In this document: in pieces, positions 53,731 to 64,000 of the stretch
Layout of the letters: every line of letters begins with the position of its first letter
Numbering within the stretch: the stretch's first letter is position 1
DNA from: Beta vulgaris subsp. vulgaris
Lineage: Eukaryota > Streptophyta > Magnoliopsida > Caryophyllales > Amaranthaceae
Assembly: GCF_026745355.1 (NCBI RefSeq)
Contig: NC_079210.1
Coordinates: forward strand, 16,662,922-16,726,921
Direction of reading: 5' to 3'
Length of the DNA stretch: 64,000 nucleotides
The notes under the pieces: generated by a model
What the model was told of the DNA's origin: nothing
The model's input: the letters and a program-made list of their open reading frames with translations, nothing else
The model's database searches: none
Made by a program: the position numbers and the translations under genes

Positions 53731-55300
53731 GTGATCTTCTTGATGATTACGTGTCTTCCTCATTCTATACTATGGGGGCATCTAGTTTTTTTTTTAGAAA
53801 AATTTTAGGAAGTTCACTTTACTACAAATGTGAACTGTCATTACACAATATCATAAGACAATAGATAACTTCAAAATGTTGAACCAAAATTGAGATCAAG
53901 ACTGCTAAAATACTATCCAAGTATTTTTTGAAGATTATCGTATCAAAAATCTTATGTGGCTACTTTCTGAACTTTGTTCGCACGGCCATCAGGTGAATCT
54001 CTGTCCCGGGATCGCCCATGCCTTCCACCTCTGTTGTAGTGTCTTCCTCCCCTTCCTTTGTGTCCTCCCATGTTGTCACGTAATCTACTTTGACTTCCTT
54101 GAATTTGGCTCCAATATTCCTTCTCCTCATTACCAGATACAAGTTTCAGACAATTTGTTGATAAGTTGATAAGTTGTTGACCAATGACTGATAGGTAATG
54201 GCTTTAAAACAACGTGGCATCCAAGTGGAGTACCTAAGGCTCTACTCAAACTGATAAAACCGTGCAAAGCAAAGCTGAGTCTGGCTTCTATAGTTTGTTG
54301 TTCATGACTCCAGAGAAAGCATGTGCGATCGCAAACAGGTGCTTTTTGCATCACATATGGCATTTCATAATTTTATGTGTGTATTATGCGATTTCCAGAT
54401 GAGAGAATGGTATTTGCTGAATGTCATGACGTTTTTGCTACTCATATCACCTCAAATATGAAATACCTTTGTCAGATATGCAAGACTCTGACATGGTTAT
54501 GTAGTCTTGATACTTCATTTTAGACAAAAAGAAGCAAAGGATACATCTAATAGCCAAGTCTTACACTTTGGACAACTCCTATCTGATCCAAGTACTTGAG
54601 TTTGAGTAACATGAAATTTTTTTGTTATTTCTATCACAATTTGGTTCTTTATACTCATATCTTATACTGAAATTTTGATTATTGTGTATAACTTTTTTGC
54701 TGATCATACCCACACAATTGTCTTAGCTTTTTCTGACATTAAATATAGTGCTTGTCTAGTGATTTTTAAAAGATAGTTGATTATATTTGTGCTTTTCTTT
54801 AATTCTTAACAAGCAATAGGGTTTTTTTTTTGCGATATCATAGTCTTTTCTCAGGTAATTTACAAGATTCTCTTTTGTTTTTTAGTTTTTTAAAACTACA
54901 TTATTAACCTTGTATGTGGTCCATTGCATGTATCAGCTATCGGGCTTGTTATTTCCAATGTCATTTGAACTTTTATCACTTGTTTGTCTATTGATGCTAC
55001 TATTAGTTTTCTTGTTTCATACCCTTTCTATCATGTGTTTTGTATTCTTTTATGTTATCTATCTTTCTTTCTTCCCCTATCGTCATCTTACTCATATTCA
55101 TTCTGGACATAAGCTACTATCTTTGAATTCTATTCAAGGTGCATAATTTATAGAGAAAGGGAGACTTCTCCTTGTTGTTTATTATGACTTACATGAACAA
55201 GCTCAAATATTTGACCAACCCATTTATCTTCCTTCTTGTGAAAACTGAATAAATGCTACTTGTCTGAATCTAAATCTATGCTATTGTCTCATCTTTGTAG

Positions 55301-55387
55301 CTTTTGGTCAAAACTGCTCAAGGCTGGAATATGTCTTTTTGCGTTTGATGAAGCACATTGCATATCAGAATGGGGTCATGATTTCAG
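55301..55387 (+). pseudogene. Captured RecQ helicase exon, DEAH motif II
   Basis: An 87-bp open exon bounded by TTTGTAG on the left and GT on the right encodes 'FWSKLLKAGICLFAF' and 'DEAHCISEWGHDFR'. DEAH plus CISEWGHDFR is the hallmark of RecQ-family ATPases. Exon borders and phase look intact, meaning that genomic DNA with introns was captured rather than cDNA. Later helicase motifs (III-VI) are missing; further short frames at 55554-55590 and 55725-55826 ('YEGTSPTYSQEK') were not assigned. The subfamily cannot be told from this piece. Confidence 0.75.
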
Positions 55388-56534
55388 GTTCAAGGGTCAT
55401 GAAATATTCAATTCACCTTAGTTTTCTCGCCTTTTTCACTTAAAGCTTTTACTTTCTTGTTTGCATATATGTTATGGCCACTCCTATTACAGTTTGGTTT
55501 GTGTGCCATTTACTTGGCATTTTGTTGGTTGTTTTCAAATATGGTAAACTTCAGGTTGTTGGCCATTGAAATTGAGTGCACGAGTATGGCGTACACAAAA
55601 ACTATATTTAATTAGAAGAATTTGGCTAAAGCTATTTTTTTTTTTACTCTCTTCGATCTGTATTTTAAGTTTAAATACTTTTCAAGTTTTTATATATGAA
55701 TACTTATTTTGTAATTACCTTTACTGTAGTACTATGAAGGCACTAGTCCAACCTATTCTCAAGAGAAAATTGATGAACTTAGGGACTTCTACATTACATA
55801 TGTCGGAGATCCACACAAAGCATAAATGATGAATGAGTTTTAACTTTCCGCCTAATTTTTTTTTACCTTAATCCACTTTTGTACATACATTATGTTTTCG
55901 GATTTGGATACTGATATCATGTGGATGTGGCTATAGGCTAGATTTGATCTTGTTTATGATTTAAATTGATATTGATATGTATATAAAGTAGTTTTTTTAG
56001 AAGTTTAAAATTATGAATATTAGTTGAATTATTTTGTGATATAAAAAATTTTAAAAGTTTGGAATATCATATTCAATTTATTGGTATGGGTTGAGTATTA
56101 ATTATACAACAGATACAGGTATAGTATTGTCCTGTAAAAAAAAGGACATTGTTGTGCTGCGTGCTGCAAGGCCTATGGACAATATATGTGTGAAATGATA
56201 GTTTTATTATTTTTTTAAAATAATATCATAGATAACCGTTATTGGTAATATATGTTATATATGTTATAGGAAAACATAACAGTTATTCAAGATAAGTGTT
56301 AAATTTTCCTTCTTTCAATTTCTCATATAAATAGCAAACATAACACTTATTTACAAAACGTGTTATCTAGCGGTATAACGTGTATTATAAATGACTGTTA
56401 TGTTTTCTCTGGCAAACATAACACTTTCATCAGTTGTTATGTTTAGTTTACATTACATTGGCTTGGATAACACCTCAAAACTGTTATGTAAAGCCTTATT
56501 TAACAGTTATCTTTGTCCTTTGTTTGTAGTAATG

Positions 56535-57040
56535 ATGCTGTGAAATCTATTAAAGTTTCCTCAACATTCACATTTGCCAGCTCATTTAATAATAACCAGC
56601 AAGGATTTAAATCATAGATCATGAGATCATACCATATCCGACACGCAGATTTGTCTTGTATTAAGACTCTTGATGATGATCCATCCACCATCCTATAGAC
56701 TTTAAACTCCTTCTTCATTCCTTTGTCTAAGAGCCTTTTGAGATATATTTCCAAAGAATGTTAGGCTTCCATATCGCTTTTGTGATGACTTTGCCCCATG
56801 ATTTACAAACTAGAAGAGATATAACCTGATCAGTCCTTTCGAGTTTAGGAAATATTAGTTCTCTTGTGAGATCTAGATTGGACCCTTTTTCGATGACCTT
56901 GAGTTCTCTTTTATTCTCCAAATTCTGTTGCATAACAGGATTATCTCCAAATTATTTTTGGATAGAGGAGATCCATCTAGTAGATTCATTTTTGATAAAA
57001 TCATCATTGTCTCTAGATATGACATTCAATGCCTTGTTGT
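56535..57040 (-). pseudogene. F-box-like gene remnant next to the CACTA element
   Basis: Reading the minus strand from about 57040: 'RDNDDFIKNESTRWISSIQK', a stop, then 'SNLDLTRELIFPKLERTD' and 'VISLLVCKSWGKVI', which has the L-x-x-I-F-x-K-L ... V-C-K-x-W pattern of an F-box. After a frameshift near 56755 follows 'KEFKVYRMVDGSSSRVL' and 'DLNPCWLLLNELANVNV' up to the CACTA border. F-box proteins are the substrate adaptors of SCF ubiquitin ligases. The stop, the shift and the transposon show a dead copy. The F-box call rests on a short pattern and could be wrong. Confidence 0.4.
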
Positions 57041-57146
57041 GATTTGGGCATTTTGATGGATATGGCATATTGTATGGACCAGGTTAATGAAACATGGGGA
57101 GATATGTGTAATCCATTTTGATTTAAGTTTAGAATCTTTTGGAGAT

Positions 57147-57168
57147 CACACACAAACACACACGCGCG

Positions 57169-57232
<64 letters not shown>
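57147..57232. repeat. Compound (CA)n-(CG)n-(CA)n-(TA)n microsatellite
   Basis: CACACAAACACACA, then about seven CG pairs (57163-57176), about 22 CA pairs and five TA pairs. Alternating purine-pyrimidine sequence of this kind favours Z-DNA. The apparent frames on both strands (57087-57269 and 57324-57013) are microsatellite translations and not genes. Confidence 0.95.
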
Positions 57233-57306
57233 CATTCGTCCGTCCCATAATTCTTTCCTAAGTGCCTAATTTCATGGGGAACTAGAAACAAATTTTTAGG
57301 GAGTAT
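57233..57306. mobile_element. Possible Stowaway-like fragment
   Basis: 'cgtccgtcccataattctttcc' resembles the conserved left end of Stowaway MITEs (CTCCCTCCGTCCC) and 'ttagggagtata' some 60 bp later resembles the right end. It is short and damaged, abutting the microsatellite, which may have grown from its end. Confidence 0.3.
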
Positions 57307-57529
57307 AATTAGAAAAATGGACATATGAACGTCTTACTTCAATTCTGTGAATCATAAACTTATGTGAAAGCAATTGAATCATTGAAAATATATTATTGAT
57401 AAGATTACCATTTGAGGTACCTTTGTTACATTTGTATTATGACTTGTCTTTTATGAAGATAAAGTCATTAATAACGTTTTATTTAAAAAAGAACTGCGTT
57501 TAGAGACAACATTTTGAAGTGTTCCCTGC

Positions 57530-58200
57530 ACAATGTCTTTACCATAGCCCCGTATTAGCTGGCTTCTGACCCATACCCTGCCTTGCTCTTGGTAATTCCG
57601 AAATAGTCGTTATCTTCAAGGGAATACTTGAACTTTGCTTCGAAGAGATTGCTTTGGTAACTATTATCCCAAGTATATCTCATATCGACCAGTGCAACAT
57701 ACATCCAAGAAAGGAAGTTTTCTTGGACTAACAAGTTCCATAATTCACACAGACACTTAAAGTGAATTATTTTCTCATGATGTTCATCTTGACCCTCTTA
57801 CATCCTTACCACTTTGAGGGATGACTTGGTACAAGAAAAAACTAAACTATTTGCATAGATCCAGTTCATTCTTGGAGGTTTTGGGAAGCTGAAGATGGTG
57901 GAGACCTCCTTTCCTCACGTTTTGCAAACTGTTAGCAGTTTGTCTTGTGATTCCTGTTCCAATTTAGGCCACATATAGATGGATAAGAGGTCTATGTTAT
58001 AACCAACCTTCGTATTGCTTGATTCAACTAGATTAGGATCTTTTGGCTCCACCACATGTTCATCTCCAAAAACCCATGCCATCTTTTCTACTCATCTGAC
58101 TCTTTCATTTATAATAAAAGCTCCCTTGTCTTCTTCTATGCCTTTGAAGGTGAAACGATGACCTAAACAATCATCATCAAATTCAGCCACCATATTTGAA
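57530..58200 (-). pseudogene. Unidentified decayed coding sequence
   Basis: The minus strand from about 58200 to 57530 reads in one frame, with a few stops, as a protein-like sequence: 'MVAEFDDDCLGHRFTFKG', 'KMAWVFGDEHVVEP', 'IDLLSIYMWPKLEQES', 'ENFLSWMYVALVDMRY' and 'FKYSLEDNDYFGITKSKA'. Amino-acid usage is balanced, with Trp and Cys, unlike chance translations of the AT-rich flanks. I do not recognise the family. It precedes the F-box-like remnant on the same strand and may be its neighbour or the same gene. Confidence 0.35.
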
Positions 58201-58937
58201 TATGCTTCATTATTTATTTTGATTTTTTGAAATGAAAACGTTATGCTAGTATGATATGGCTGTGCTTCTTTAAATAATCAGCCAATTTGTTCAATGGTTA
58301 TTTTTATAATAACTTTTGGGTTCAGTTAATAGTTAAGTACTTTTATTTACCTCCTTTTTCAAAAAAAATTTATACTTTTCTTTAATTGTAATTTGTTTTA
58401 AAATTATCAATATATTGACAACTCTACGACTTTTCATTAAGATTAATTCCTTGGGTTTATTGTTCATTTTATGAACAATGAACGATATTCAAGCTCACAA
58501 TTTGTTAATGCGATCTAGATGTATATATATAAAGATCAAAATGAATAATAGGATAAAAATTACTTCATTATGAAATAATAAAGCTTAATCATGAAATATC
58601 TCTAAGAAGATATTTATTAACTAAATTCAAATAGATACGTAGTTTCCTAAGGATTATCCCATCTACACACTATTACTAGAATTACTAAGACATTTAAAAC
58701 ATTGCTTGATCTATCAAGCACTGAGATGGGCGAAACTAATAATGATTTGTGGTTCCTCATCTTCATCAACATCAGGATCATCATCATCTAAGTAATCTTC
58801 ACCCAGGAACATAGGGATGCTTCCTTGTCACATACTTTCATCCCATAATCGGCAAGTACACTTATATTATTGTATGAGTTTTTTGAAACTTATATATCTT
58901 CTACCAATTGGATTACTCTATATATTCTGTTGAACAC
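58201..58937. other. AT-rich stretch without recognised content
   Basis: No gene or repeat seen. It ends with AACAC (58933-58937), the expected left target duplication of the Tekay element; the partner lies outside the window. Confidence 0.45.
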
Positions 58938-61503
58938 TGTAACACCCCGATAATTTTCTCTTTTCAGAAATACCCTTATAATATAAAAGTAGAGAATTAC
59001 CCAGGTATTATCCCGTGTGATAACATATCGGCTTATTCAGAATTTTGTAGCGGAAAACATATAACTAAACTTTAAACTTTTATTATAAATAAATAAATAA
59101 GTATATAGAAATCAAACAATCTAAATGAGTCTACTCAAACAAACTTAATAAATTATGTTCCTACTAATGCAGAAAAAATAAAATATACTAGTTACACATT
59201 CTCTCCATTGCAGATTCCCATTGATGCACATCTGCGAACCTGTATTGTCAATGCTTTAATGAATATGCTCACCAAAATGGGTCATCACAGGATCAATAAG
59301 GCAATGCCATGATGACAATCACAATCAAAGTACGTAATCAGCTAAGCTGATTACTACATACTAAAACATAAGCAATCCTAACATGATACTTAATAAATAA
59401 CATGCAGGGATAAATAATAATATAATCATATAACATTCTGCATATAACTTTAACTGAACTAAACTCTAAACATCTTTTTATTACTCAAATGGAATAGTTA
59501 TTGGACTTGAGTTGTCTTATCTACTAATGCCCTCACCTAGGAAGACGAAATACGGGTGCTACTAGGCACTACAACGCATTTTAGAACCTGCGATATCGAT
59601 GAACTTTTGCTAAATATAAATAGGGATGGTGATCGATCCATCTCCTAGAAAAGGACATGGGCTACCACCATGTACTCCAACTCCTAATGTCCAACTCTAG
59701 ACGTGCACCAGTCTAAAGTCTATAAATATCCTCGTTACACTTTACGTTCTTTACAAGTTATTACTTGTTATGACACACATACAAGTAACACAGAACTACA
59801 AAGCAAACATGCACAACTGAACTTATTTTATCTTACGATTTAATAAGTGATCACAACTTACAATCCAAGACTTACTTTCTTTTGATCTCAACTTTCTTAT
59901 TTGTTGAACCTAGCCAACAATGAAACTTACCTTTGAAAAGGCATAACTTATCAACTTACCAAATAAGGCCCACAATCCTCATAAAGTAGTGAAAATAAAA
60001 CTTGTAAGGGAACACATGAATAAATATGATTCGATCTCAATAATTATATTAATTCCCCCATGTGAATTAATAAATAAAGTATCCATCCACATGCTTGCAT
60101 TTAATCCATACATTCCATACAAACATGACAATCTTTACTCATAATAAATCTAATAATTAACATGCTTGCACACAGGCATAAAACATGTAAAAAACAATCA
60201 TACTAGAAATCACATATGAACTTATAAAGTCCATATACATGATACTAAAATGTCTTTCTCCTTAACTCATGATACTACTCACATAGCACACAGGCATGTA
60301 CGTACCTTGTGTAAACTAGTCGGCAGACCACTTTTAATTCTTTAAAAGTCTCCTACAAAATATTCTCCGCCTAGAAATTAATATAAACTAAAATCAATAC
60401 TCTTAAATAAAAGTACAACAACTTTAAAATATTTAAAAATCCCCTTTAAATATATTAAAAAGTTAATTTTTCTATCAAAACTTCAATTACTTTTAATTCC
60501 TAGCATAGTACTATCATACTAGTAATTAAAATTCTTAAAACTCCATTAATAAAATCTTTTCTGAAATTCCAGCAACTTATAAAATCATAAAACTTTTTTT
60601 AAACATATGTAAACATGGTTAAATTCATAATCTAAACCAATCTCATAGTATACAACATGCTATTATGGTTTTCTAGTAATTAACACCATAAAAATCCATG
60701 CTTTAATGATTAAAACTTCAATCTAACAATAATAAACCAATCTGAATTTTTATTCTTATAATATATATGATATATATATCTAGATTATTTATTAAAACAG
60801 TAAATAAAGATTAATAATCATGATTAACATTAAAATAAAGCATAAACACATAATCTTTAATGGAATCTTGAGGCAGAAAAAAAGAAATTAACCAATGGCG
60901 CCGAAACAGAGGACCCACGACAGCAGCATCGGCGCACGAATCTTGGAGATTTTGAAGGCTTTGTGACGTTTCTTGTTGAAGAAGAAAGGTTACTTGAAGA
61001 AGAAGAAAGAAAGAACTTGGAAGAGAGAAAAAAAAACCGTTAAGGGAGAGAGAGAGAATGTTGTGTGGTTTGAGAAAGAGGAGAGAGAAAATATTATTTG
61101 TGTGGGGTAAAATAATTGGTTATTAGGATATTTATAAGAAGGCTTCCTTTTGGGCTTAGGAAAAGGAGATTGGGCTCAATTAAAATTGATGATGATTAGG
61201 ATAAATAATTTAGAACTCCTAATATCAATATAACTCCTTTTTCCTAATCTACTTAAAATTGGATTCCTCAAGTCCACTTAGACTTCTTTTCCAATATAAA
61301 TAAGTATTTAAAATTTTATCAAAGCATGCTTAATTAAAATATTTTTAACTTTCTTGATTCCTTAAAATAATTTCATTTGACTTTTTAAAATAGTCAACCT
61401 TCTTTAAAATGATCAAATCATTTAAAACTGAATTATATTTAAATATAAATATATAAATACTAAAATATATTTATAAAATCCTTTAAAATTATGGGAAATT
61501 ACA
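58938..61503 (-). repeat. 3' LTR of the Tekay element
   Basis: 2,566 bp, TGTAACACCCCG to GGGAAATTACA. The inverted counterpart is the solo LTR 40864-44964. It contains a (TA)-rich patch near 60755-60780 and a purine-rich tract near 60980-61090 (leader-like on the minus strand). Confidence 0.9.
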
Positions 61504-61820
61504 ATCTACCCCCCTTAAAAGAAGTTTCGTCCCGAAACTTGACAGAAAGACTCATATACTTTCAAAAGCTTGAACTCGTCTTTTTCAAAAGTTTAAAAGA
61601 ATTGTGCCACTTGTGCACACTTTTGCTAGCTTAAAATACTTGTGTTACTTATGAACATGTTTTCTTATGCGAATAATCTACTTCTTTAGCACTAGCACGT
61701 GCAAATTGCCCAACATAGGCGTACATATGCATGAAAATCTCACAAAATAGACAACGAGAGCGAAATTTATCGCATTCTAGCCCCCTTAAAGAAAACGAGT
61801 TACGCCCTCGTAACTCACCT
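61504..61820 (-). other. Polypurine tract and 3' untranslated part of the Tekay element
   Basis: On the minus strand 'cttttaaggggggtagat' (complement of about 61504-61521) is the primer for second-strand synthesis, directly before the LTR. A second block, 'gggggctagaatgcg' on the minus strand (about 61778-61792), lies further inside. Both blocks recur at 30848-30885 and 31030-31070 in the coding-less derivative. Confidence 0.75.
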
Positions 61821-62440
61821 TAAGGAATAAGTTTGGATACTTCTTTCTCATATCATCTTCGGCTTCCCACGTTGCCTCTTCAGACTCGTGGTTAGGCCAA
61901 AGTATCTTCGCGATGTGGATGTCCTTATTGCGTGTACTACGCACTTTCCTGTCGAGAATCTTGAGAGGTTTTTCCTCATACGTGATGCTACTATCGATCT
62001 GAATTCATTCAGGCTCTAGGACATGACGCTCAATCAGGGATATAGCGCTTAAGTTGGAAAATATGGAACACGTCAAGCATCTTCTCGAACTCCATTGGCA
62101 ATGCCAATCTATAGGCTACTTTCCCAATTCGCTCTAAAATCTCATATGGGCCTACATACTTAGCACTTAACTTGCCCTTTTTCTCAAATCTCATGACGCC
62201 CTTAGTGGGTGATACTTTCAGGAACACCTTATCACCTATGGCGAACTCATCCTCGTGTTGTTTCAAGTCAGCGTAACTCTTTTGCCTATCTTGCGCAGCT
62301 TGGATTCTATCCTGAATTAATCTGACATTTTTTACGGTTTCCTCAATTAATTCTGTCCCTAAGACTAAATTTTCACTAAAGTCATTCCAACAAATGGGAC
62401 TCCTACATTTCCGTCCATATAACGCCTCAAAAGGTGCCAT
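61821..62440 (-). pseudogene. Tekay integrase C-terminal part and chromodomain
   Basis: Minus-strand frame 62440-62030 begins 'MAPFEALYGRKCRSP', goes on through 'DKVFLKVSPTKGVMRF' and 'KYVGPYEILERIGKVAYRL' (the GPY/F module) and ends 'FHIFQLKRYIPD'. A TGA stop lies near 61998 within 'LEPE'. The chromodomain follows: 'YEEKPLKILDRKVRSTRN', 'IHIAKILWPNHESEEATW' and 'EAEDDMRKKYP' (about 61980-61825). The chromodomain directs insertion to heterochromatin with methylated H3K9. The aromatic residues at Y, W and the last W are present. Confidence 0.85.
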
Positions 62441-62509
62441 CTTAATGCTCGTATGATAACTATTATTGTAGGAAAACTCAATCAGATCTAATTGGTCCTC
62501 CCAACTACC

Positions 62510-63082
62510 TTAAAAGTCAATTACACATTCTCTCAACATGTCCTCCATAGTCTGGTTAGTCCTCTCTGTCTGACCATTAGTCACAGGGTGAAAGGTTGTA
62601 CTCATTTTCAATGTTGTCCCAAGATTTAATTGGAACTTTTTCCAAAATTTCGAAAGAAACCTAGAATCATAGTCAGAAATGATATCTTTTGGAACTCCAT
62701 GTAGTCTCACCACATGCCTAATGTAAGTCTTAACAAGTTGCTTCTTTTTCCATGTCTCCTTAATAGGTATAAACACAGCGGATTTAGTCAATCTATCCAC
62801 AATAACCCAAATAGTGTTATTTCCACTCATCGTTTTAGGTAAGGCAGTCACAAAGTCCATAGAAATAGAATCCCTCTTCTATTCAGGAACTTCTAAGGAT
62901 TGAACCTTATTCCCCATGGGTCTCTTATGATCTATCTTCACCTTCTGACAGGTTAGGCACTTAGGCACATACTCAACTACCTCTCGCTTCATATTTGGCC
63001 ACCAATAGATAACCTTAAGGTCTTCATACAATTTATCACCCCCAGGGTGCACAAAATATGGAGTATTATGCCCCTCATCCAC
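62510..63082 (-). pseudogene. Tekay integrase zinc finger and catalytic core
   Basis: 63082-62879 holds the HHCC zinc finger ('HNTPYFVHPGGDKLYEDL', 'CLTCQKVK'), then a stop near 62877. The catalytic core 62860-62510 shows 'VIVDRLTKSAVFIP' (Asp), 'GVPKDIISDYDSRF' (Asp) and 'NGQTERTNQTMEDMLR' (Glu). A stop at about 62509 separates it from the C-terminal part. Both stops fall where single-base changes of Trp or Lys/Gln codons explain them. Confidence 0.87.
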
Positions 63083-63291
63083 AAGACGTCTCTTAAGGTC
63101 AATACACTTCTGTGGTACACACCACCTCCCTTTAAACCTTAGACTCCAATCATCACGAATCTTAAAGTCAGCTTCCTTACCTTGCTTAATTTTCTCCTTG
63201 ATCTTATCTAGATGCTCATCCCAACTTGGCCCTCTTTGATCTCATCAAAAACTGACAAACCCAAAGAAAGAGCGCTAAATTTTGCCTCACT

Positions 63292-64000
63292 TTACCCAGG
63301 ATTTAAGATCTCTAAGCTCAGCCTTTGCATATCTCGGCACAACTCCTCAGGGACTATCAAGGCACTCAAGCTATGACTCGATTTTCTTCTCAAGGCATCA
63401 GCAACCATATTTGCTTTCCCCTCATGATATTGGATATCTAAGTCATAATCCTTACTTAACTCTAGCCATCTTCTTTGCCTCATATACAGGTCTTTTTGGG
63501 TGAAAATGTACTTCAAGTTCTTATGGTCTGTGAGTATCTTACAAGTCGTTCCATAGAGGTAATGTCTCTAAATTTTCAATGCAAACACTATGTCCACTAA
63601 CTCTAGGTCATGGGTAGGGTAATTAGCCTCATAAGGTTTCAAATGACGCGACGCATACGCAATTACCTTCCCATTCTGTTGTAACACACATCCTAGAACA
63701 TTTTTTGAAGCATCACTATATACCTCAAATCCCTTATTCCCATCAGGCAGGGTTAAAACAGGTGCAGAGGTTAAACGATCTTCCAAAATCTGAAAGGCTT
63801 CTTCACACTTTTCACTCCACTCAAATTTTGACCCATTTTTCATCAAGTTGCTCATAAAGCCTCGCTATCTTCGAGAAATCTCTCACAAATATCCTATAAT
63901 AGCCAGCTAGACCTAGGAAACTTCTGATATTAGACACACTCTTTGGGGTTGGCCACTCACTCACAGCTTGAATCTTAGTGGCATCTACTAAGACTCCTTC
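63292..64000 (-). pseudogene. Tekay reverse transcriptase end and RNase H, running off the edge
   Basis: From 64000 leftwards: 'EGVLVDATKIQAVSEWPTP' and 'SFLGLAGYYRIF' (polymerase thumb), then after a frame change near 63860 '[19 protein letters not shown]' and '[19 protein letters not shown]' (RNase H first Asp), '[19 protein letters not shown]' with Glu. A further change near 63568 leads to '[19 protein letters not shown]' and '[11 protein letters not shown]' (last Asp). RNase H and polymerase are one polyprotein in this family. The catalytic YVDD region lies outside the window. Confidence 0.87.

Larger units (their letters stand above)
52343..56534. mobile_element. CACTA-type element carrying RecQ helicase exon fragments
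   Basis: The left end CACTACTACAAAAAAGG and the reversed right end CATTACTACAAACAAAGG are inverted repeats. Subterminal motifs around AACATAACACTTAT and AACTGTTATG occur many times within about 200 bp of the left end and 300 bp of the right end. GCTGT stands directly left of the element and again three bases to the right, which does not fit a clean 3-bp duplication, so the exact right border is uncertain. The interior has a 27-bp minisatellite ('ccccctcaaggtttctacct', 52763-52850) and at least two RecQ-like exon pieces. No CACTA transposase was found, so it is non-autonomous with captured host sequence. Confidence 0.7.
58938..64000 (-). mobile_element. Tekay-type chromovirus (Ty3/gypsy), 5' part beyond the right edge
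   Basis: A 3' LTR (58938-61503) is followed leftwards-to-rightwards by polypurine tract, chromodomain, integrase, RNase H and the end of reverse transcriptase, all on the minus strand. Termini TGTAACACCCC and the chromodomain after integrase place it in the Tekay/Del branch. The frame is interrupted by stops at about 61998, 62509 and 62877 and probably a break near 63085-63290, so this copy is defective as seen. The remaining polymerase, protease, gag and 5' LTR would lie right of 64000. Confidence 0.9.

Noticed and set aside
57013..57324. Open frames on both strands over the CA/CG microsatellite
   Set aside because: They encode only Val-Cys, His-Thr or Ala-Arg repeats produced by the microsatellite.
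1..64000. CRISPR arrays, bacterial operons or prophage
   Set aside because: The sequence is plant nuclear DNA: spliced genes, LTR retrotransposons and CACTA elements; repeats seen are transposon or satellite repeats.

Overview
The window is nuclear DNA of a flowering plant, most probably a eudicot. It is AT-rich, dominated by plant-type LTR retrotransposons (Tat, Tekay/chromovirus, copia, TRIM, large non-autonomous derivatives) and CACTA DNA transposons, and holds one gene that looks intact: a six-exon cyclic nucleotide-gated channel of the CNGC18 type at 45756-51003 (+). The species cannot be fixed from the sequence. All other coding sequence belongs to mobile elements or is a decayed fragment. 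No tRNA, rRNA or CRISPR was seen.

Left part (1-19997). An LTR of an element running off the left edge (1-810) is followed by a defective Tat-lineage Ty3/gypsy element on the minus strand (1179-13269, 5-bp target duplication AAGTA). It keeps protease end, reverse transcriptase, two RNase H domains and integrase, but has lost its primer binding site and gag. Between pol and its 3' LTR it carries an antisense, intron-containing gene with its own TATA box (6135-8918, +) and a 111-bp tandem repeat. Two copies of another non-autonomous LTR family sit inside it: a solo LTR (1821-2491) and a complete 2.26-kb copy (3377-5636), both with perfect target duplications. A decayed copia element follows (14059-19172), next to a remnant that reads like a chaperonin-60 exon (19183-19260).

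Middle part (19998-38384). A small CACTA transposon (about 1.65 kb of its own sequence, TSD AAA) has been spread over 18.4 kb by insertions: a TIR element with telomere-like motifs (20555-21710), a LARD-like retroelement with Tat/Athila-type primer site and a gag-like gene (21742-28801), and a coding-less derivative with Tekay-type LTRs (29005-37508). The latter's 5' LTR is split by a TRIM array with three LTRs and two internal domains (35428-37329). The order of nesting gives a relative chronology.

Right part (38385-64000). A CACTA-like terminus adjoins a satellite of 274-bp units (39334-40240). Then comes a 2.56-kb Tekay-type solo LTR (40864-44964) interrupted by a hairpin-rich CACTA element (41049-42592). 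The CNGC gene starts about 790 bp beyond this LTR. Downstream are a 4.2-kb CACTA element holding RecQ-helicase exon fragments (52343-56534), F-box-like and unidentified gene remnants (minus strand, 56535-58200), a potential Z-DNA microsatellite, and the 3' LTR plus most of pol of a Tekay chromovirus (58938 to the right edge, minus).

The mobile elements do not act together with the channel gene. Plausible interactions are regulatory (TE chromatin near the CNGC promoter, antisense transcription in the Tat element) or mobilisation in trans (a Tekay-type element and its coding-less relative share terminal sequence blocks).
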